The translations under genes were made by a program, and so were the position numbers. The notes beneath the pieces were generated by a model. That model ran no database searches, had not been told where the DNA came from, and saw only the letters and a list, made by a program, of their open reading frames with translations. From Clostridiales bacterium UBA1380 (GTDB lineage: Bacteria; Bacillota; Clostridia; Oscillospirales; CAG-272): 24,213 nucleotides of DNA. The stretch covers positions 2,267 to 26,479 of the forward strand of contig DBRA01000001.1 of the NCBI GenBank assembly GCA_002305445.1, given 5' to 3'. Shown piece by piece: positions 13,726-21,512 of the stretch. Every line of letters begins with the position of its first letter. Within the stretch, counting starts at the first letter, position 1.

Positions 13726-14712
13726 TCAGTTGCTTTCGCGCTTGACGAACGTGCACGGCAGCTGGAAGTTCCCGCGCGTGCCGGAGAACAGGTATCTGAA
13801 CGCCGTCGTGCCCATCTGTGAAAACGGCGGCGCTATGCTCGAAAGCGGCGGCGTGCAGTAGAGGCACGCGTCGATGTTGTCGAATCCGACGACGGCGATG
13901 TCCTCGGGCACGCGCAGCCCCTTCTCGCGGATCGCGTTGATGGCGCCGATCGCCATGTAGTCGTTCTGTGCGAAAACCGCGTCCGGTATGTTCGGCTGGT
14001 TTAGAAGCTCGGTCATCATCGCGCGGCCGCTCTCGTACGTCCATTCGCCGACGCGCATAAGCGACGGGTTAAAATCTATATGGCAGTTGACGAGCGCGCT
14101 CTGGTAGCCGTGAAGGCGGTTCGCCATGTTGACGGAGTTGATCGGCCCGCTTATGAGCCCGATCTTCGTGCGTCCCGATTTGGTGAGCTCGGTGACGGCG
14201 AGGCACGCGCCCTGCATGTCGTCGTAGTTGATGCAGGCGGCGGCGTCTGCGGCGGTGCCGTTGACGTAGACGACCGGTATCTTCAGCGGCGGCATGATAT
14301 TCGTCAGGTCTCGCGGGTAGCGGCTCACGTACACGATACCGGATGTGAGCGGCGGCAGCTCCTCGACGAGCGCCATGGCCATCGGCACGACTTTTTTCAG
14401 CGGCGGATCGAAACCGTAGCCGAGCTTGTCTAGCCCGAGGTTGAAGACGGGGCAGGCAAGCCCCATGCTCGTCGCCTCGGAAATGATGCCGTCTGATATT
14501 TCGGTGCAGAAAACGTATGAGGTCTCTGTAATAACGGCGACGTGACCGGCGGGCGCATCCCTCATCGAGCTGATGTCATAGTTTTTCTCCGCCGCGATAC
14601 GGGCGATTTTCTCCCGCATGGACGGCCGCATTCGTCCTTTGCCTCTCAGCGCGTTCGAGACTGTGGCCGGCGAAACGCCGGCTTCGGCGGCTATATCCTG
14701 CAGAGTCGTCAT
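13726..14712 (-). CDS. LacI-family transcriptional regulator
   Basis: A 328-residue repressor. The N-terminal helix-turn-helix and hinge are clear (TTLQDIAAEAGVSPATVSNA, then LRGKGRM). A sugar-binding-protein-like effector domain follows, with family landmarks such as VVYVNG, INYDDMQGACLAVTEL, IGLISGP, PDAVFAQNDYMAIGAINAI and DIAVVGFDN. It probably senses a sugar or its derivative and represses nearby genes. GAGGT lies 6 bases before the ATG. Its promoter overlaps an inverted repeat, suggesting autoregulation. Related half-sites upstream of the lipoprotein and oxidoreductase copy 1 point to those genes as targets. Two tandem terminators isolate it from oxidoreductase copy 2. Confidence 0.95.
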   Translation of the reverse strand: MTTLQDIAAEAGVSPATVSNALRGKGRMRPSMREKIARIAAEKNYDISSMRDAPAGHVAVITETSYVFCTEISDGIISEATSMGLACPVFNLGLDKLGYGFDPPLKKVVPMAMALVEELPPLTSGIVYVSRYPRDLTNIMPPLKIPVVYVNGTAADAAACINYDDMQGACLAVTELTKSGRTKIGLISGPINSVNMANRLHGYQSALVNCHIDFNPSLMRVGEWTYESGRAMMTELLNQPNIPDAVFAQNDYMAIGAINAIREKGLRVPEDIAVVGFDNIDACLYCTPPLSSIAPPFSQMGTTAFRYLFSGTRGNFQLPCTFVKRESN

Positions 14713-14735
14713 TTTAACCTCACGAAACTTACGGT

Positions 14736-14781
14736 GGTTAATATTCAGCTATATTTTAACCAATCATTCTGATTTTGTCAA
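14736..14781 (-). promoter_or_regulatory. Promoter of the LacI-type gene with overlapping inverted repeat
   Basis: Minus strand: TTGACA (14781-14776), 17 bases, TAAAAT (14758-14753). An imperfect 26-bp palindrome with outer arms GGTTAA (14736-14741) and TTAACC (14756-14761) and centre AGCT matches at 10 of 13 pairs. It covers the -10 and the start site, as expected for an autoregulatory operator. Confidence 0.75.
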
Positions 14782-14947
14782 GCATGCGAAAGCGGCCTGC
14801 GGTTCTGCCGATATAAAGCAGACAGCGCATTTATCCTGATATCCGGTCTGATAACTTTTTAATCATGCCTGTAAAATCGGCACAATCCCGCACAGAGCGT
14901 CAATGTTGCTCGCCGCAGCCGCGCGGCCGAAGCAGACGTTCTTCAAT
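14763..14947. other. Non-coding spacer between the regulator promoter and the desulfurase gene
   Basis: Apart from the -35 at its left end I see nothing in these 185 bases: no convincing terminator for the desulfurase gene, no ORF with a ribosome site and no repeat. Confidence 0.5.
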
Positions 14948-16111
14948 TCACGCCTGAAGGCTCGGCACAAGCTCGCGCAGCGCGTCGCACAGAGCGTCGA
15001 TATCGTTCATCATCGTCGTGTCTCCGAAGCTGACCCTGATCGTCCTGTCCGCTTCCTCCGCGGTCAGGCCGAAGGCGAGAAGCGCCGCGGACGGCTGCGC
15101 GCGCTTCGCGTTCGACGAGCACGCGGAACCGGAGCTGACCGCGATGCCCTTCTGCGACAGCGCGTGCAGCATCACCTCGCTTCTCACGCGCGGCAGCGTC
15201 AGCGCAGCGATGAACGGCGAGCGTTTTTCCGGCTCGACGATGCGGCCGTCAAACTCGGCGCATCTCTCGCGCAGGCGGTCAAGCAGGGCCGATGCGTTGG
15301 CGTATGCTTCTGCTCTGCCGGCCGACGCTTCGGCTGCGGCCGCGCCGAATGCGGCGATGCCGGGCACGTTTTCGGTGCCGGAGCGCAGCGCGCCCTCCTG
15401 ACCGCCGCCTACGATCAGCGGCGACAGCTTTTTCGCGCGCAGCGCTTCGGAGGAGACATACAGCGCGCCCGTGCCCTTGAGTCCGCGTATCTTGTGCGCG
15501 CTGATCGACACGGCGTCCGCGCCGAGCGAACGCATGGTAAACGGCACCTTGCAGAATGCCTGAACGGCGTCGGTATGCAGGAATGCGTTCGGCGAAAGCG
15601 CGCGCGCGATCGTGAATGCCGCGGCGACGTCGTGCAGCGCTCCCGTCTCGTTCGAGACGAGCATCAGAGAAACGACTGACGCGGCGCCGCCCTCGCAGGC
15701 GGCCTTCAGCGCGTCGAGGTCGAGCGCGCCGCCTCGCGTCGGAATGCGTGTGACTTCGTATCCGTCCGCTTCCGCCCTGTCGGCGCAGCGCGCGGCTGAC
15801 GCGTGCTCCCCGTCGGATATGACGAGCCGACCGCGCTTCTTCTTCGCGTTGAGTGCGCCCGTGATCGCGAGGTTGTTCGCTTCTGTTCCGCCGGACGTAA
15901 AAATAAGCCTCGACCCGCCGATGACGGACGACGGGTCGGGCGCTCCGAGCGCGGTGAGGATCGCCGTGCGCGCGGCGGATACAAGCCTGCGCGCGGCGAC
16001 GCCTTCTTCGTGCAGCGACGAAGGGTTGCCGTAGCACAATGCGGCTTCGTTAAAGGCGGCGAGCGCCGCGCCGGAGGGCGCGGTCGTCGCCGCATTGTCA
16101 AGATATATCAT
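14948..16111 (-). CDS. Cysteine desulfurase (NifS/IscS-like)
   Basis: A 387-residue PLP enzyme that takes sulfur from cysteine as a protein-bound persulfide. Seen: YLDNAATT start, YGNPSSLH (27-34), FTSGGTEANN (71-80), His103, Asn154 in SNETGA, HTDAVQ (179-184), PLP Lys207 in SAHKIRG, and the loop Cys331 in SSGSACSSNAKR. All key residues are present. No scaffold (iscU/nifU), thiI or regulator is adjacent, so the sulfur destination (Fe-S clusters or tRNA thiolation) is open. The ATG follows the lipoprotein stop by 4 bases with a weak ribosome site, so translation is probably coupled. No clear terminator is seen downstream. Confidence 0.93.
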   Translation of the reverse strand: MIYLDNAATTAPSGAALAAFNEAALCYGNPSSLHEEGVAARRLVSAARTAILTALGAPDPSSVIGGSRLIFTSGGTEANNLAITGALNAKKKRGRLVISDGEHASAARCADRAEADGYEVTRIPTRGGALDLDALKAACEGGAASVVSLMLVSNETGALHDVAAAFTIARALSPNAFLHTDAVQAFCKVPFTMRSLGADAVSISAHKIRGLKGTGALYVSSEALRAKKLSPLIVGGGQEGALRSGTENVPGIAAFGAAAAEASAGRAEAYANASALLDRLRERCAEFDGRIVEPEKRSPFIAALTLPRVRSEVMLHALSQKGIAVSSGSACSSNAKRAQPSAALLAFGLTAEEADRTIRVSFGDTTMMNDIDALCDALRELVPSLQA

Positions 16112-16115
16112 GGCG

Positions 16116-16637
16116 TCAGTCGAATTTAAAGTTTTCTATAATGCTCGCCACTTCTTCCGTGTGGTCGTCGTAGAGCGAGTCGACGGATGTGTATGTGAAG
16201 AGGTATACCATGCTGCGGCGGATGCAGGCGATCTGCATAAATTTATAGCTGTTTTCGCCGAGCTTCGCGGTGTAGACGTATTTGCGCGCGGCGACGCCGC
16301 CGAGCAGCGCATCCGACTCCTCGATAATCTCGAAGGAGTCGAAGACGAGATCAAAGTCGGCGCGGTAGTTATCCCACCACTCTGCGGGCGTCGTCGACGT
16401 TTCCTCGAGGTTCCACGCCATGACGGAGACGCTCGACGCGTCGGTCGCGGATACGTGCGCGCCGGTCATGCCGGTGTTTTCGTCGACGAGCCACTCCTTC
16501 GGAACGTAGAGCGTGTAGTCGACCACATCGGACGACGCCACTTTCATGCCGCTCGGGACGTCGGATTTCGAGCATGCCGCGAACGAAAACAGCATCACCG
16601 CCGCGAGTGCGAGAGTTATAAGTTTCTTCATTTTCAT
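16116..16637 (-). CDS. Lipoprotein with PsbP-like domain
   Basis: A 173-residue lipoprotein: KMKK, hydrophobic core and lipobox FAAC with Cys22. After a short linker, residues about 40-173 look like a single PsbP/MOG1-type alpha-beta domain: VDYTLYVPKEWLVDENTG, SVMAWNLEE, a YVYTAKLG strand, KFMQIACIRRSMVYLFTYT and a closing IIENFKF. This combination is common in small clostridial lipoproteins of unknown role. AGAGGA is 4 bases before the ATG at 16637 and 10 before a second ATG, so the start could be two codons later. It has its own promoter overlapping the end of the upstream gene and is tightly linked to the desulfurase, though no functional link is evident. Confidence 0.82.
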   Translation of the reverse strand: MKMKKLITLALAAVMLFSFAACSKSDVPSGMKVASSDVVDYTLYVPKEWLVDENTGMTGAHVSATDASSVSVMAWNLEETSTTPAEWWDNYRADFDLVFDSFEIIEESDALLGGVAARKYVYTAKLGENSYKFMQIACIRRSMVYLFTYTSVDSLYDDHTEEVASIIENFKFD

Positions 16638-16647
16638 GCGTCCTCTG

Positions 16648-16677
16648 TTTATAATAATGCGCTCGCCGGCGTGTCAA
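16648..16677 (-). promoter_or_regulatory. Promoter of the lipoprotein-desulfurase pair
   Basis: Minus strand: TTGACA (16677-16672), 18 bases, TATAAA (16653-16648). The -35 overlaps the stop codon of the upstream PLP-protein gene. The -10 is only 11 bases before the ATG at 16637, so the leader would be very short. This favours the start two codons later or a promoter of minor use. Confidence 0.45.
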
Positions 16678-17900
16678 CCGCCGCAGACGGCGGTCGCCGC
16701 GGACAGTATGCCGAGCCGCGCGCTCTCGTATGTCAGTCCGCCCTGGAAAAACACGGTGTACGGCGGGCGGATCGGCCCGTCGGCGCTCAGCTCTATCGAC
16801 GCGCCGGAGACGAACGTGCCGGCGGCCATGACGACGGGGTTGCTGTAACCGGGCATGTCCCACGGCTCGGGCGAAACGAACGCGTCGACCGGCGAGCCGC
16901 TCTGTATGCCGCGGCAGAACGCGACAAGCGCTTCCGCCGAGCCGGTCTGCACGGTCTGGATGATGTCCGAGCGGCGCTCGAACGGGCCGGGGCTGACCTC
17001 GTACCCGAGCGAGCCGAACACATACGCGGCGAAATGCGCTGTCATAAGCGCCTGCGCCGTCGTGTGCGGCGCGTAGAACAACCCGCGCAGTATGTTGCGG
17101 TTCTGGCCGAGCGTCGCGCCCGCTTCGCCGCCGATGCCGGGCACGGTCAGCCTGTACGCGGCCAGCTCGACGGCTTTCGCCGAACCCGCCAGCACTCCGC
17201 CGCAGTCCGCGAAGCCGCCGCCCGGGTTCTTGATGAGCGAGCCGACGACGAGGTCGCCCTTCGGTTCGGTGCTCTCCGTGAACTCGCCGTAGCAGTTGTC
17301 TACCACGACGTACGCGTCCGAGCGCGCTTTGACGAGCGTATAGACCTCGTCGAGCTCGGCGACCGTCAGCGTCCGGCGCTGGCCGTATCCGCGCGAGCGC
17401 TGCATGTAGACGACTCGGATGCTCGGGTCGGACGAAAGCGCCGACTCGAGCGAGGCTTTGTCGACCTTTCCGTCCGCAAGCGGAATCTCGCGGTATCTGA
17501 CGCCGAAATCCTTAAGGCTGCCCATGCCGCTGCCGGATATGACGTCGAACAGCGTGTCGTACGGCGCGCCGGTGACCGAGATCATCGTGTCGTTCGGGCG
17601 CAGAAGCGCGAAAAGCGCTATGGCCAACGCGTGCGTGCCGCTGATGATGTTGTGCCGCACGAGCGCGGCCTGCGCGCCCCACAGCTTCGCGGTGATTTCG
17701 TCGATGGCCTCACGGCCGCGGTCGCCGTAGCCGTATCCTGTCGACGGAGCGAACATCGCCTCCGTGACGCGCGCATCGCGGAACGCGTCGAGCACATCCT
17801 CGGTGCGCGCGCGGCTGACGGCGGCTATGTCGGCGAAAAAGCCCGCGAGCGCTCTGTCCGCTTCGTCGCCGAGACTTCTTATCTTATCGGAAATATGCAT
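16674..17900 (-). CDS. Methionine gamma-lyase-family PLP protein (aluminium resistance/YnbB family)
   Basis: A 408-residue fold-type I PLP protein of the Met_gamma_lyase (YnbB, 'aluminium resistance protein') family. Landmarks: STGYGYGDRGRE (53-64), ALVRHNIISGTHA (79-91), LRPNDTMISVTGAPYDTL (100-117), VVVDNCYGEF with PLP-binding Asp201, LIKNPGGGFADCGGV with the likely PLP Lys224, and GIGGEAGATLG. The true reaction of this family is not established; names come from distant similarity. It is often found near hfq/miaA, which is not the case here. The ATG at 17900 lacks a near ribosome site (AGAGG is about 17 bases away). It lies 64 bases downstream of xylB and may share its transcript. Confidence 0.92.
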   Translation of the reverse strand: MHISDKIRSLGDEADRALAGFFADIAAVSRARTEDVLDAFRDARVTEAMFAPSTGYGYGDRGREAIDEITAKLWGAQAALVRHNIISGTHALAIALFALLRPNDTMISVTGAPYDTLFDVISGSGMGSLKDFGVRYREIPLADGKVDKASLESALSSDPSIRVVYMQRSRGYGQRRTLTVAELDEVYTLVKARSDAYVVVDNCYGEFTESTEPKGDLVVGSLIKNPGGGFADCGGVLAGSAKAVELAAYRLTVPGIGGEAGATLGQNRNILRGLFYAPHTTAQALMTAHFAAYVFGSLGYEVSPGPFERRSDIIQTVQTGSAEALVAFCRGIQSGSPVDAFVSPEPWDMPGYSNPVVMAAGTFVSGASIELSADGPIRPPYTVFFQGGLTYESARLGILSAATAVCGG

Positions 17901-17964
17901 TTAGTTTAGTCTTGTAACCTCTGTTCTGTGATTATTGCGCGTGCAGACCGCGCGCGGCGCGCCG

Positions 17965-19485
17965 TCAGACCGACGCAAGCGACTTGTAAACGTCCTTCAG
18001 CGCCGGATAAATGGCGTCGTAGACGGCGTAGCCGGCGTCATATACGGGCTTCTTCGATGCGTCGGGCGCAGTCGTCCCCGCAACGCCGATGATCGACGCG
18101 CATGCGTCCTCGACGGACTTGTATATGCCGGCGCCGACGCCCGCGAGTATCGCGACGCCGAGCGCGCCGCCCTCCGTCGTCGCAGACACGTTGATGGGCA
18201 GGCCGAAGCAGTCGGCCATGATCTGACGCCACAGTTTGCTGTTCGCGCCGCCGCCCGCCGCGATGATGTTTTCCGGCTCCGCGCCCAGGCCGCGGATGAT
18301 CTCAAGGCAGTCGCGCAGCGAATACACGACGCCCTCGAGAACGGCGCGGAGCATCTCCGGCTTGCCGTGCGACGGCGTGAGCCCTATGAACGCGCCGCGC
18401 GCGTCGGAATCGAGGTGAGGGGTGCGCTCGCCCATCAGATACGGCAGGTACACGAGCCTGTCGGCGCCCGCGGGAACGCGCGCCGCGATGTCGTCGAGCA
18501 GCTTGTTCGCGGGAACGCCGAGCTCCTCCGCCGTCGCGACCTCGGCCGCGAAAAGGCTGTCGCGGAGCCACTTGAACGACATGCCGGCCGCCTGCGTCAC
18601 GCCCATGATGTGCCACTTGCCGGGAACGGCGTGGCAGAGCGTATGGACGCGGCCCTTCGGGTCGAGCAGCATGTTGTCCGTGTGCGCGAATACGACGCCG
18701 GACGTGCCGACGGTGCACGAGAGTATGCCCTCGCGAACGATGCCGCAGCCGACGGCGCTCGCCGCCTGGTCGCCCGCACCGCCGACGACGATCGTGCCCG
18801 CGGCGAGACCCGTCTCGGCGGCGGCCTTCGCGGTAACGCGGCCGGTCACCTCGCAGGACTCGTACATCTTCCCCAGCATCGATTCCTTGATGTTCAGCGC
18901 GTCGAGCATTACGGGCGAGAACTTGCGCTCGCGCACGTTCATCAGCTGCATGCCGGACGCGTCGGAGACCTCGGTCGCGAACTCGCCGGTCAGGCGGAGC
19001 CGTATGTAGTCCTTCGGAAGCATGATCTTCTTGACGCGGCGGAAGTTATCCGGCTCGTTCTTTTCGACCCAGAGCAGCTTCGCGGCCGTGAAGCCCGTCA
19101 GCGCCGGGTTCGCGGTGATGTCGAGCAGCCTCTGCGCGCCGACGAGCGCGGTCAGCTCCGCGGCCTCCGCCGCCGTGCGCTGGTCGCACCAGATTATCGA
19201 CGGGCGCACCACTTCGTCGTTCTCATCGAGCAGCACGAGCCCGTGCATCTGACCCGAAAGGCCGACGCCCGCGATGCCGGACGCGTCTATGCCGGCCTTG
19301 GCGATCGCGCCGCGAACCGACGCGGCAACGCCGCCCCACCAGTCCTCGGGGTTCTGCTCCGCCCAGCCGTTTTTAGGCGACGACATGCCGTATTCGGACA
19401 GCGCCGAACCGAGCGCGCGCCCGGTTTCGTCGAAGATAACCGATTTCGTGCCGGATGTCCCTATATCGATTCCGATAAGATACAT
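17965..19485 (-). CDS. xylB: Xylulokinase
   Basis: A 506-residue FGGY-family sugar kinase phosphorylating D-xylulose for the pentose phosphate pathway. Seen: phosphate-binding GIDIGTSGTKS (5-15), the substrate-site SGQMHGLVLLD (77-87) diagnostic for xylulokinases, WCDQR (99-103), LPKDYIRLRLTGE, the catalytic-base Asp239 in GGAGDQAA, VGTSGVVFA, and a late AAGGGANSKLWRQIMAD. The length is normal. AAGGAGAAG lies close before the ATG. No xylose isomerase or pentose transporter is next to it, so it probably serves a scattered pentose pathway. Another ketopentose or alditol substrate is possible. Confidence 0.95.
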   Translation of the reverse strand: MYLIGIDIGTSGTKSVIFDETGRALGSALSEYGMSSPKNGWAEQNPEDWWGGVAASVRGAIAKAGIDASGIAGVGLSGQMHGLVLLDENDEVVRPSIIWCDQRTAAEAAELTALVGAQRLLDITANPALTGFTAAKLLWVEKNEPDNFRRVKKIMLPKDYIRLRLTGEFATEVSDASGMQLMNVRERKFSPVMLDALNIKESMLGKMYESCEVTGRVTAKAAAETGLAAGTIVVGGAGDQAASAVGCGIVREGILSCTVGTSGVVFAHTDNMLLDPKGRVHTLCHAVPGKWHIMGVTQAAGMSFKWLRDSLFAAEVATAEELGVPANKLLDDIAARVPAGADRLVYLPYLMGERTPHLDSDARGAFIGLTPSHGKPEMLRAVLEGVVYSLRDCLEIIRGLGAEPENIIAAGGGANSKLWRQIMADCFGLPINVSATTEGGALGVAILAGVGAGIYKSVEDACASIIGVAGTTAPDASKKPVYDAGYAVYDAIYPALKDVYKSLASV

Positions 19486-19601
19486 GGTGCTTCTCCTTGT
19501 TATTATTTGTTAGCGCCGCAGCGCGAATGCACATGTATAAGCCGAAAAGGAAAAGATTGCGTATTTATATAAGCCGTGCGGCGTTTTGTTATCCGCATCC
19601 G

Positions 19602-19607
19602 ATTATA
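19602..19607 (-). promoter_or_regulatory. Candidate -10 of xylB
   Basis: Minus-strand TATAAT is 117 bases before the xylB ATG, with only a weak -35 (GAATCA, 17 bases away). The leader contains GC-rich inverted sequence but no recognisable switch. Confidence 0.35.
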
Positions 19608-19735
19608 TCGACCGGACGGCTGTATGATTCTTGCTTTTTTAAGTCGTGTGTCGGAAATCAACCGTGTTGACCCGTCAGGTCGGGCGGACGGCAAAATAAT
19701 CCGTCGGCGCAGAACCGCCCGCAGCCCGTCCGTCG

Positions 19736-20884
19736 CTATTTCGCGACGGAGCGGACTTTGCCCGCCGCGCTTACGGCTTCTTCGTAAACGCGAAGTGCGT
19801 CCGCCGCCATGATGTCGGCGGAGTAGCGCGAGACGACAAGCTCCCTGATTTGGTTTAGCATATCGTCGTCGACATTGAGAGCGGAGATCATCGCTTCGAC
19901 GAGATCGCCCGGCCGCCCTTTGGGCAGCGAACGGCATGTGAAATTGACCGCGGCGGCGTCGGGAAAATTGTCCGGCGTCAGAACGCCGAAAAGACCCGCC
20001 TCGCCGCCCTTCGATACCGGCCCGCAAATGACGCAGGGAAGGGAGGTGGCCGCCGCTTCGATCGCGCTGCGCGAGCAGCCGACGAACGTCCCGCACCGCC
20101 GCAGTATCACGCCGACGGCGGAGCGTGCCCCCGCGAAGACGACTTCGCCCGGCGCCGCATACGCCTCCTCGTCCGCATTCGCACGCCTTACTCGCATGCC
20201 CGATGCCGAGAAGGTTTTTATCGTTTCGTTTGCGAGCGAACCGTCGCCGACGATCAGCAGCGACGCGTCCGGCCGCTTTCTGAGCACGTACGGAAACGAT
20301 TTCATGAGCAGCCGGAAAGTTCCGGCGCAGTCGGGGTCGATGCGGCTCGCGCATATGAAACGCACGCCGTCGGCGCGGACGCGCGCCGGATAAAACTCGC
20401 CGCTGTCGATGCCGTTGACGGTTACCGACACCGTGTCCGGAGATAAGCCGTACGAATCGACCAGATATTTTTTCAGATCGTCCGACACCGCGAGCTGGCG
20501 CGCACCCCAGCGGGAAAGCTGCCTGTACGGCGAGCCGAGCGAGAACGCGCTGTGGCACGTTGTCACGAGCGGAACGCCGGTAACCCTGCTCACCCTGTCG
20601 CAGACGAACGCGGGGATGCGCGCGTGCGCGTGCATGACGTCGACGCCGGCGCGCACCGCAGAAAATATGCCGGCGTACGAGCGCATCAGCGACACGGGAT
20701 CTTTCCCGCGAAGCGGAATCGTCAGCGTGTCGATCCCGTCGCTTCGGAGCGAACTCTCATACACGCCGCCGGTGCTTGCAACGACGACGGAACAACCGAG
20801 CCGCGTAAGCGCGCGCGCCAAAGCTACGACGTGTGTTTCAGCACCGCCGATCCCGAGCGTATTCGTAGCAATCAATACGCGCAT
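19736..20884 (-). CDS. GT4-type glycosyltransferase
   Basis: A 382-residue GT-B fold glycosyltransferase without signal peptide or membrane helix. The N-terminal acceptor domain opens with NTLGIGGAETHVVALARAL (8-26), typical of the GT4 family, followed by DVMHAHARIPA and TTCHS. The C-terminal donor domain has VNGID, FICASRIDPD, SLLIVGDGS, VVFAG and SRSAIEAAATSLPCV (the nucleotide-sugar Glu region). It should transfer a sugar from a nucleotide donor to a lipid or glycan at the inner face of the membrane; donor and acceptor cannot be told. GGAGG is 8 bases before the ATG. It stands alone with its own promoter, not in a polysaccharide cluster. Confidence 0.92.
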   Translation of the reverse strand: MRVLIATNTLGIGGAETHVVALARALTRLGCSVVVASTGGVYESSLRSDGIDTLTIPLRGKDPVSLMRSYAGIFSAVRAGVDVMHAHARIPAFVCDRVSRVTGVPLVTTCHSAFSLGSPYRQLSRWGARQLAVSDDLKKYLVDSYGLSPDTVSVTVNGIDSGEFYPARVRADGVRFICASRIDPDCAGTFRLLMKSFPYVLRKRPDASLLIVGDGSLANETIKTFSASGMRVRRANADEEAYAAPGEVVFAGARSAVGVILRRCGTFVGCSRSAIEAAATSLPCVICGPVSKGGEAGLFGVLTPDNFPDAAAVNFTCRSLPKGRPGDLVEAMISALNVDDDMLNQIRELVVSRYSADIMAADALRVYEEAVSAAGKVRSVAK

Positions 20885-20899
20885 TGTATAAACCTCCGC

Positions 20900-20938
20900 T
20901 TATTTTATCATTATATCATAAAATAAGATGCTTCGCAA
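20900..20938 (-). promoter_or_regulatory. Glycosyltransferase promoter inside an inverted repeat
   Basis: Minus strand: TTGCGA (20938-20933), 17 bases, extended -10 TGATATAAT (TATAAT at 20915-20910). The -10 lies in the centre of a 27-base inverted repeat with perfect 9-bp arms TTATTTTAT (20900-20908) and ATAAAATAA (20918-20926), a plausible operator. Confidence 0.65.
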
Positions 20939-21042
20939 TATTAAAACGCCCGTTGGCAATGGCGTGTTTTAAGCGCAGAAGATGAAACGGCGGCGGTACG
21001 CATAACAAAAAAACTGTAAAAATAATACGGTTTTAAAAGCTC

Positions 21043-21071
21043 TTGCAAAAGCGCACACCGCATGGTATAAT
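21043..21071 (+). promoter_or_regulatory. Promoter of the SRP RNA gene
   Basis: TTGCAA (21043-21048), 17 bases, TATAAT (21066-21071) with an upstream TG, so an extended perfect -10. It predicts a start near 21078-21080, where the RNA's terminal helix begins. Confidence 0.8.
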
Positions 21072-21078
21072 ACATAAA

Positions 21079-21410
21079 GCGGTCGTTCTCTGCGCGCCGC
21101 GTGATAAGGCCATACAACCGGGGAGGTAGCGGGTCCCTGAACCTGAAATCCGCTGTAGCAGGGGCAATGCTTTTTACGAGGACTGTCGTTGTGCGGTCTT
21201 GCGCCGCCCGGTCGGCGCGTTGAAGAACGGGTCCCGCGCGATTCGCTGCCGCGAACCATGTCAGGTGGGGAACCAAGCAGCATTAAACGGAAGTGCGGAT
21301 GCGCCGCGGGGCAGCCTGTTCGGAGCGACGCCGGCGGTTAACGCGCGTAACGGCATGTTCGACTTTAAAGCGTATGGCCTTATCATTCGGCGCGGAGAAC
21401 GCGATTTACC
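21079..21410 (+). ncRNA. ffs: Signal recognition particle RNA, large Alu-containing form
   Basis: About 330 bases, not coding, directly before dnaX as in Bacillus. The S domain is clear: ATGTCAGGTG-GGGAA-CCAAGCAGC (21258-21280), with a GGAA tetraloop and the AAGCAGC side of the symmetric loop that binds the Ffh protein. The tetraloop closing pairs are GG/CC instead of the common CC/GG, which keeps the pairing. The 5' part (21115-21175) has the Alu-domain look, with GGGGAGGTAGC and a CTGTAGC (UGUAR-type) turn. Both ends pair in a long terminal helix: CGTTCTC (21084-21090) with GAGAACG (21395-21401) and GATAAGGCCATAC (21103-21115) with 21372-21384. It acts in co-translational membrane targeting. 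The exact ends are estimated from the helix and promoter. Confidence 0.93.
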
Positions 21411-21423
21411 GATCAGCTGATTT

Positions 21424-21478
21424 AAATTACGGGTGCGGACTTGACGCTCGTCCGGGCGCGCTTTCCCGTAATTTTTTT
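21424..21478 (+). terminator. Terminator of the SRP RNA
   Basis: The outer stem AAATTACGGG (21424-21433) pairs with CCCGTAATTT (21465-21474) around an inner CGGAC/GTCCG hairpin. A run of seven Ts (21472-21478) forms the end of the stem and the U-tract. It lies just before dnaX, which therefore needs read-through or a promoter I do not see. Confidence 0.85.
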
Positions 21479-21512
21479 GACGTTATGCGCGGAAAACGGG
21501 AGGTGGTTTCTC

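Noticed and set aside
16095..17909. 604-codon plus-strand open frame
   Set aside because: It runs opposite the lipoprotein and the PLP protein, is Arg/Val/Asp-rich and has no recognisable motif.
17935..19572. 545-codon plus-strand open frame
   Set aside because: Antisense shadow of xylB, which carries all family motifs on the other strand.
20940..20972. TTAAAACGCC...GGCGTGTTTTAA hairpin as a terminator
   Set aside because: The stem needs a bulge, there is no U-tract, and no plus-strand gene lies upstream to be terminated.
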